Source: an uncultured Desulfobacterales bacterium (GTDB lineage Bacteria; Desulfobacterota; Desulfobacteria; Desulfobacterales; JAFDCJ01). Taken from it: DNA of 11,124 nucleotides. Below the pieces are notes generated by a model that saw only the letters and a program-made list of their open reading frames with translations, ran no database searches and was not told the origin of the DNA. A program made the translations under genes and the position numbers. Below are positions 7,231 through 11,124 of this stretch, in pieces (the first letter of the stretch is position 1; the number at the start of each line of letters is the position of its first letter). Where the stretch lies: contig CALZJV010000230.1 of assembly GCA_945787595.1 (NCBI GenBank), forward strand, positions 1 to 11,124. The letters run 5' to 3'.

Positions 7231-7614
7231 ACAACGGGCTTTAAGACAAGACCATGGACTCGATGCGGAGGCCATGGGCGGTATGATGTAATTTCGCCTG
7301 TTGCGCTTGCGATAGCGGGGTTGGGATTCGGCTCGGGATTCCCGTACTAATGGTGTTCCATCCGGACGGAAACAGTGACGAAGTGACTGATTGGAGATGT
7401 TGACGCATACCGGATTCGGACAAACTGGCATCTCAGAACTACGGATTATGTGATTGTTCCATCCTATCAATGGTCGGCCCAATATATCAATTGATTTTTT
7501 ATTGGTCATATTGATTTAGTTTGCATGTCCTCTAATTTGACTGTATGGTTGGCTAATTCAAATACCACCCAACCAATAATATAAATATAATAATGTAATT
7601 TAGATTGGTTGGAA
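7231..7614. other. Gene-free stretch between the SDR and FAH-hydrolase genes
   Basis: No reading frame here has a credible length, ribosome-binding site or recognisable protein. The first ~220 bases are GC-rich like the SDR gene, and the rest turns strongly AT-rich from about 7480. TGGTTGG (7546-7552) and CCAACCA (7569-7575) form an inverted repeat, and TATAAT occurs at 7586-7591 as a possible -10 box, but no matching -35 was found. No intrinsic terminator for the SDR gene was recognised. Confidence 0.5.
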
Positions 7615-7627
7615 TTGGTTAAACCAA
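7615..7627. promoter_or_regulatory. Candidate FCD/GntR operator upstream of the FAH-hydrolase gene
   Basis: TTGGT-TAA-ACCAA is a perfect 5+5 inverted repeat with a 3-base centre. It fits the TNGTnnnACNA pattern known for FadR-subfamily GntR operators (FadR, PdhR and LldR sites contain TGGTnnnACCA). It ends 50 bases before the ATG at 7678 and lies 23 bases downstream of a possible -10 box (TATAAT, 7586-7591). That is a good position for repression. A second TTGGT half-site lies just upstream, at 7605-7609. Binding by the GntR protein encoded at 5474-6124 is inferred. Confidence 0.5.
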
Positions 7628-7677
7628 ATTTTCTGAAAAATATCTAAATCGAAAATTTAAAGAAGAGGAAGAATAGA

Positions 7678-8640
7678 ATGCGTTTTTTAACTTACCAATT
7701 TGAACAAGAAGGCTTGTACCCTGGGCTAGCTGTTGGCGATCATCAGATTCTGGATTTGACCAAGGCGTTTTCGCTGGGGCAATCGGCTGGGATTGTGGAT
7801 GGGGCTATTGCGGCGCCTGACAGCATCGTTGGATTAATTGCAGCCGGTCAGGACACTCTAGCCGCATGCGCAACGGCGGCTGGGATGGCCGCAGACGACC
7901 TGATGTCTGAAGCGATCGTGGCAGCATCCGATGTGGAACTTGTCGCACCAATTCCCCGACCTTTAAAAAACGTTTTCTGTGTTGGCAGCAACTATCGCGC
8001 CCATAAAGCCGAGGCGAGTAGGGCCGGGGGGCCGCCGGACAAGGTGCATAAGTTGCCGGTATTTTTTAGCAAACCACCGACCGCCGTTATTGGGCCGGGC
8101 GCCGCTATACGTCATGATCCGAACCTGTCAGACAAGATGGATTATGAAGTGGAGCTGGGCGTGGTTATTGGTAAAGCGGGACGCGATATTCGCGCCGCCG
8201 ATGCGCTGGATCATATATTTGGATTTACGATTATCAATGATATAAGCGCACGAGATTTGCAGCGGGCTCATGGCGGCCAATATCTGAGAGGAAAAGGGCT
8301 GGATACCTCCTGCCCGATGGGGCCGCACATCGTTACGCTTGATGCGCTTATGAATTTTGAAAACCTGCGTATTTCGTTAAGCGTAAATGACGAATTACGG
8401 CAGGACGGCAATACCGGCAATATGATTTTCCCTATTTCGCGGCTGATTGAGTCCCTGTCCGCAGGATTGACGCTGGAGCCGGGAGACATTTTAGCGACCG
8501 GCACACCATCGGGCGTTGGTTATGCAATGGAACCACCAAATTTCTTAAAACCTGGTGACAAAATCACCTGTGAAATAGAGGGAATAGGACAATTAGTAAA
8601 CATTGTTCGTGAGTCAAATTCATCGGTATTTGCCGAATGA
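7678..8640 (+). CDS. Fumarylacetoacetate hydrolase (FAH) family protein
   Basis: This is a 320-residue cytoplasmic metal-dependent enzyme of the FAH superfamily, whose members hydrolyse, decarboxylate or isomerise 2-oxo and 1,3-dicarbonyl acids, often in aromatic catabolism. A variable N-terminal domain (1-95) is followed by the catalytic fold. Motifs are VGSNYRAHKAE (102-112), DYEVELGVVIG (155-165) with metal ligands Glu157 and Glu159, NDISARDLQ (187-195) with metal ligand Asp188, RGKGLDTSCPMGP (204-216) and GTPSGVG (275-281). All expected ligands are present, so the enzyme should be active. The ATG follows GAGGAA (7665-7670) at 7 bases. It is the first gene of the set that continues with the ABC importer 84 bases later. 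The family name does not fix the substrate; a 2-keto-4-pentenoate hydrolase, acylpyruvase or oxaloacetate decarboxylase-like role is possible. Confidence 0.93.
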   Translation: MRFLTYQFEQEGLYPGLAVGDHQILDLTKAFSLGQSAGIVDGAIAAPDSIVGLIAAGQDTLAACATAAGMAADDLMSEAIVAASDVELVAPIPRPLKNVFCVGSNYRAHKAEASRAGGPPDKVHKLPVFFSKPPTAVIGPGAAIRHDPNLSDKMDYEVELGVVIGKAGRDIRAADALDHIFGFTIINDISARDLQRAHGGQYLRGKGLDTSCPMGPHIVTLDALMNFENLRISLSVNDELRQDGNTGNMIFPISRLIESLSAGLTLEPGDILATGTPSGVGYAMEPPNFLKPGDKITCEIEGIGQLVNIVRESNSSVFAE

Positions 8641-8649
8641 ATTTTATCG

Positions 8650-8677
8650 TTCGAAGGTAATTAAATTAACCTTTGAA
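8650..8677. repeat. Short AT-rich inverted repeat between the FAH gene and the binding-protein gene
   Basis: TTCGAAGGT (8650-8658) and ACCTTTGAA (8669-8677) are complementary apart from one G-T pair, with an AT-only centre. No T-run follows. It could be an mRNA-processing hairpin or a second operator; little else can be said. Confidence 0.3.
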
Positions 8678-8724
8678 CTTAACCAATCCGTAATGGATAA
8701 ATTGTACTTAGAAAGGAGATGATT

Positions 8725-9706
8725 ATGAGACTATCAATTTTTAAGACAATAAAGACTATAGGAGTCGTTGTCGGCTTGGTCACGATGTTGAGCTTGTCGA
8801 GCTTATCGGCCGTTGCCCAGGACAAGGGGTCTATGACGGTTGCCTTTGGTGACGTGCCAGGTGGCGAGATGGTTAACTTTATGATCGCTGTTGCCCGTGC
8901 GGCCGAGCGTGGTGTGAAGGTCGAAGTGTCTTATCTGCAGTCTGAAGATCTTGCTGCGCAGGCGATTGTCAGCGGACAGGCCGATATCGGCGTTGGTACG
9001 CCTTATGCGCTGATCCAAAAGGTTAACGCGCCTATTCGCATGTTTTACCAACTATCGATGCTTCGTTTCTACCCGGTTGTGAACGGCGCTAAATACAAAA
9101 AATGGAAAGATCTTGATGGTGCGGATGTGGCGGTACACGGCCGCGGCTCGGGTACTGAAGCGATCATGAAGCTGATGGCCCAGGAAAATGGCATCAAGTA
9201 TAAGTCGATCAGCTATGTACCGGGTTCAGGTGTGCGCGCAGGCGCTCTGCTTCAGGGTCGAATTGACGTATCCATCGTCGAAAGCACCGGGCAAGTTTGT
9301 GTTCCTGCCGCTGCCCGAAATCAAGGCTACTGACGAAGCACTTTATGCCAACCGTAACTGGCTACAAACCGAGAAAGAAGCCGTTTCGATTCTGGTCGAA
9401 GAGTTGATTAAAACCTGGCGTGAAATCAATGCCGATCCGAGTAAGGTTGTGACGCTGCGTAACAAGTACAACGTTCTTCCCAATATCGAAAAAGTCGAAG
9501 TTGACGAACTCGAAGAGAGCTTTGCGCAAGGCGTTTCGATCGACCTGTACCCCGCCAATGGCGGCAGCGCCGAATCCGTGAAAGAAGACTTTAAATTCTT
9601 CACAACTTCCGGTTCGCTGAAAGGTGATCCGGCCAAGTTGAAAGTTGAGGATTACTGGTACCTGGAACCGGTGAATAAAGCCGCGAAAAAACTGGGCATG
9701 ATGTAG
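8725..9706 (+). pseudogene. NitT/TauT-type ABC transporter substrate-binding protein, frameshifted
   Basis: The gene encodes a periplasmic solute-binding protein of the NMT1/SsuA-like type. The ATG at 8725 is chosen because AAGGAG (8713-8718) ends 6 bases before it, while the ATG at 8719 abuts the Shine-Dalgarno. A signal peptide covers residues 1-31 (cleavage near AVA-QD). The first frame gives a normal N-terminal lobe (AFGDVPGGEM, QAIVSGQADIGVGTPYAL, WKDLDGADVAVHGRGSGTEA) and ends at TGA 9331-9333. From about 9284 the +1 frame carries the rest (APGKFVFLPLPEIKATDEAL through KKLGMM) to the stop at 9704-9706. The halves meet near 9280-9290 and together would make about 327 residues. Either one base was inserted or 3n+2 bases were lost; a small deletion is possible since relatives seem to have extra residues here. 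As read, the protein is truncated in mid-fold. A sequencing error is an open alternative. Confidence 0.85.
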
Positions 9707-9730
9707 CCCGGCGTTTTTTCTTTGTAACAG

Positions 9731-9768
9731 TCCGTGCTCGCCGCCTGGGAACATTCGGCGAGCACGGA
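9731..9768 (+). terminator. Strong hairpin between binding-protein and permease genes (partial terminator or mRNA stabiliser)
   Basis: TCCGTGCTCGCCG (9731-9743) pairs perfectly with 9756-9768 around a 12-base loop. A T-run appears only about 12 bases later (9781-9789), so termination is uncertain. In ABC operons such hairpins after the binding-protein gene commonly protect its mRNA and lower expression of the membrane components; that role fits the position. Confidence 0.6.
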
Positions 9769-9803
9769 TTCCTAATACGATTTTTTTTTAAGCGAGAGCA
9801 AGG

Positions 9804-10616
9804 ATGACTACTGATACATCTACCGAGCTGGCTCGTATGCCCAAAAGCGAGAAGATTCTTGGTATTTACTACTTAACGTTTTATCGAATATTGTCTGTCG
9901 CCGCGGTCTTTGTTTTATGGGAAGTTGCAGGTCGATACCCGATCAGTCCTGCTTTTCCTACCTTTAGCGCGACGATGTACGCGCTTTTCGACATGATTTT
10001 CGATGGACGCATGATTGCTGCCTTTGCTGAAACGCTCAAACCACTGGCACTAGGCGTTACCATCTCCGCCGTGTTTGGCGTGGGTCTTGGGGTAAGCATG
10101 GGACTAAATCGGCTTTTCCAATGGTTTTGGGAACCGATCTTTGTCGTGCTGCAAGCTTCGCCCGTGGCCGCGCTGATCCCGCTGATTACCTATGCCTACG
10201 GTATTGGATTAGCCGCGAAAACAGTTGCGGTGATCATGCTGGCTGCGCCGATTGTTGTATTGAATAGCTATAAGGCCGTGCGCCATGCAAGCCCCAGCCT
10301 GATCCAGATGTGTCAATCTTTTCAGGGTTCGCGATTTCAGCAAATCAGTATCGTTATAATACCGAATGCAGCGCCCGTCATATTTGCGGGATTGCGTCTG
10401 GGAGTCGCCGCCGGGTTTATCGGCGTTATTCTTGCCGAGCTTTTGATCACCCCGACCGGGATCGGAGACCTGATCTCCTACCACCGCTCCGTTGCCGAAT
10501 ACAATTACATGTATGCGGCGGTCTTCACGGTCATCCTGTTCTCTGCCGTCATGGTAGGGATGTTAGAAACTGCGGAAATAAAATATTTTCGCCCCGAAAA
10601 GAAAAAGGGTCAATAA
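9804..10616 (+). CDS. NitT/TauT-type ABC transporter permease
   Basis: This 270-residue inner-membrane permease belongs to the binding-protein-dependent transport family (SsuC/TauC-like). About six hydrophobic helices are visible (approximately 27-44, 79-100, 108-129, 137-155, 190-213, 236-256). The cytoplasmic coupling loop reads CQSFQGSRFQQISIVIIPNA (170-189), a degenerate EAA loop that keeps the central Gly and the terminal IP, and it would contact the ATPase. The family's C-terminal GIGDLI motif is at 219-224. The start at 9804 has only a modest ribosome-binding sequence (GAGAG/AAGG). The stop codon overlaps the start of the ATPase gene by one base (TAATG), indicating translational coupling. 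The frame is intact even though the upstream binding-protein gene is broken. Confidence 0.92.
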   Translation: MTTDTSTELARMPKSEKILGIYYLTFYRILSVAAVFVLWEVAGRYPISPAFPTFSATMYALFDMIFDGRMIAAFAETLKPLALGVTISAVFGVGLGVSMGLNRLFQWFWEPIFVVLQASPVAALIPLITYAYGIGLAAKTVAVIMLAAPIVVLNSYKAVRHASPSLIQMCQSFQGSRFQQISIVIIPNAAPVIFAGLRLGVAAGFIGVILAELLITPTGIGDLISYHRSVAEYNYMYAAVFTVILFSAVMVGMLETAEIKYFRPEKKKGQ

Positions 10617-11124
10617 TGTCGAGTGCTACCGCAACAAACACGCTGCAAGATGCAGCATCTGGCGATCAGGATAACGTCGCCGAAGTCCGCGATTTAACCA
10701 AGTTTTATGGTTCAGACATCCACGCGTTGTCTTCGATAAACCTTGGTTTCCCCAGGGGACAAATGACGACACTGCTGGGGCCAAGTGGCTGCGGCAAAAC
10801 CACTATGCTGAAAATCATCGCGGGCCTGTTGGAAACGACCACCGGTCAGGTTTTGGTCAACGGTAAAGAGGTCGTTGGTCCTGGCCCCGAACGTGCCTTC
10901 GTGTTTCAGGATTTCGCCCTTTTGCCCTGGGCTACCGTGCTGCGCAATGTCGCCTTTGGGTTAGAGCTCAACGGCGTTCCAAAAGCAGAGCGCGAGGAAA
11001 AGGCCCGTCAGTACATCGATGAAGTAGGCCTCACCGGGTTTGAGAACAAGTATCCGCACGAGCTGTCTGGCGGCATGCGCCAACGTGTGGGCCTGGCTCG
11101 CGCGCTGGTGGTCAACGCCGATGT
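10616..11124 (+). CDS. NitT/TauT-type ABC transporter ATP-binding protein (3' end outside window)
   Basis: This ATPase would energise the importer formed with the permease upstream. The ATG at 10616 shares its A with the permease stop codon. 169 complete codons are present before the window ends. Walker A is GPSGCGKTT (55-63), the Q-loop glutamine is Gln98 in VFQDFALLPW (96-105), and the ABC signature is LSGGMRQRVGLARAL (150-164). The window stops just before the expected Walker B, so that motif and the H-loop cannot be checked. The LLPW sequence after the Q-loop is typical of the SsuB/TauB nitrate-sulfonate-taurine group. The N-terminal ~20 residues are a polar extension before the fold. Confidence 0.95.
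   Translation, partial: MSSATATNTLQDAASGDQDNVAEVRDLTKFYGSDIHALSSINLGFPRGQMTTLLGPSGCGKTTMLKIIAGLLETTTGQVLVNGKEVVGPGPERAFVFQDFALLPWATVLRNVAFGLELNGVPKAEREEKARQYIDEVGLTGFENKYPHELSGGMRQRVGLARALVVNAD

Noticed and set aside
7241..7423. Possible small gene after the SDR gene
   Set aside because: Short frame with no ribosome-binding site, no recognisable motif, and a composition like the non-coding DNA around it.
6715..7509. 264-codon minus-strand frame overlapping the SDR gene and the following gap
   Set aside because: About two thirds is antisense to the SDR gene and the rest has no motif; no ribosome-binding site supports its start.
9188..9706. Independent 172-residue gene starting at 9188
   Set aside because: Its first ~30 residues are out-of-frame sequence of the binding protein; only the part after about 9284 is meaningful, as the C-terminal half of the frameshifted gene.

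Overview
The window most likely comes from a sulfate-reducing member of the Desulfobacterota (Desulfobacterales-like). The evidence is a complete bacterial-type ATP sulfurylase (sat), moderate GC, and AT-rich intergenic DNA built from GGAAT/ATTCC-type repeats. This placement is an inference from protein style, not from a marker gene.

Layout. (1) 1-3003, minus strand: one uninterrupted reading frame that runs off the left edge. It encodes a large membrane protein: N-terminal zinc ribbon, degenerate Ser/Thr kinase-like domain, one transmembrane helix, HtrA-like trypsin protease domain with an intact catalytic triad, then TPR-like helices. (2) 3004-3832: long AT-rich divergent intergenic region with a sigma70-like promoter facing each way, an imperfect hairpin repeat, and a MITE-like structure whose arms are tandem octamers. 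(3) 3833-5116: sat, followed by an intrinsic terminator. (4) 5117-5473: regulatory region with a perfect 14-bp hairpin and a promoter whose spacer holds a palindrome. (5) 5474-7230: FCD-type GntR regulator, a remnant of a second FCD regulator, and an SDR-fold oxidoreductase lacking the usual Tyr/Lys catalytic pair. (6) 7231-7677: gene-free DNA ending in a candidate FCD/GntR operator. (7) 7678 to the right edge: FAH-family hydrolase followed by a NitT/TauT-type ABC importer (binding protein broken by a frameshift, permease, and ATPase cut by the window edge).

How the genes may work together. Regions 5-7 look like an accessory catabolic locus: a ligand-sensing repressor, an importer for a small organic molecule, an FAH-superfamily hydrolase or decarboxylase acting on a 2-oxo/1,3-dicarbonyl-type acid, and a divergent SDR. 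The substrate cannot be named from the sequence. The frameshifted binding protein and the regulator remnant suggest the locus is decaying or was recently rearranged, unless the frameshift is an assembly error. sat belongs to core energy metabolism and is separated from the locus by its own terminator.

The most unusual item is the pseudokinase-protease fusion at the left. No CRISPR array, rRNA, tRNA, transposase or phage gene was seen.
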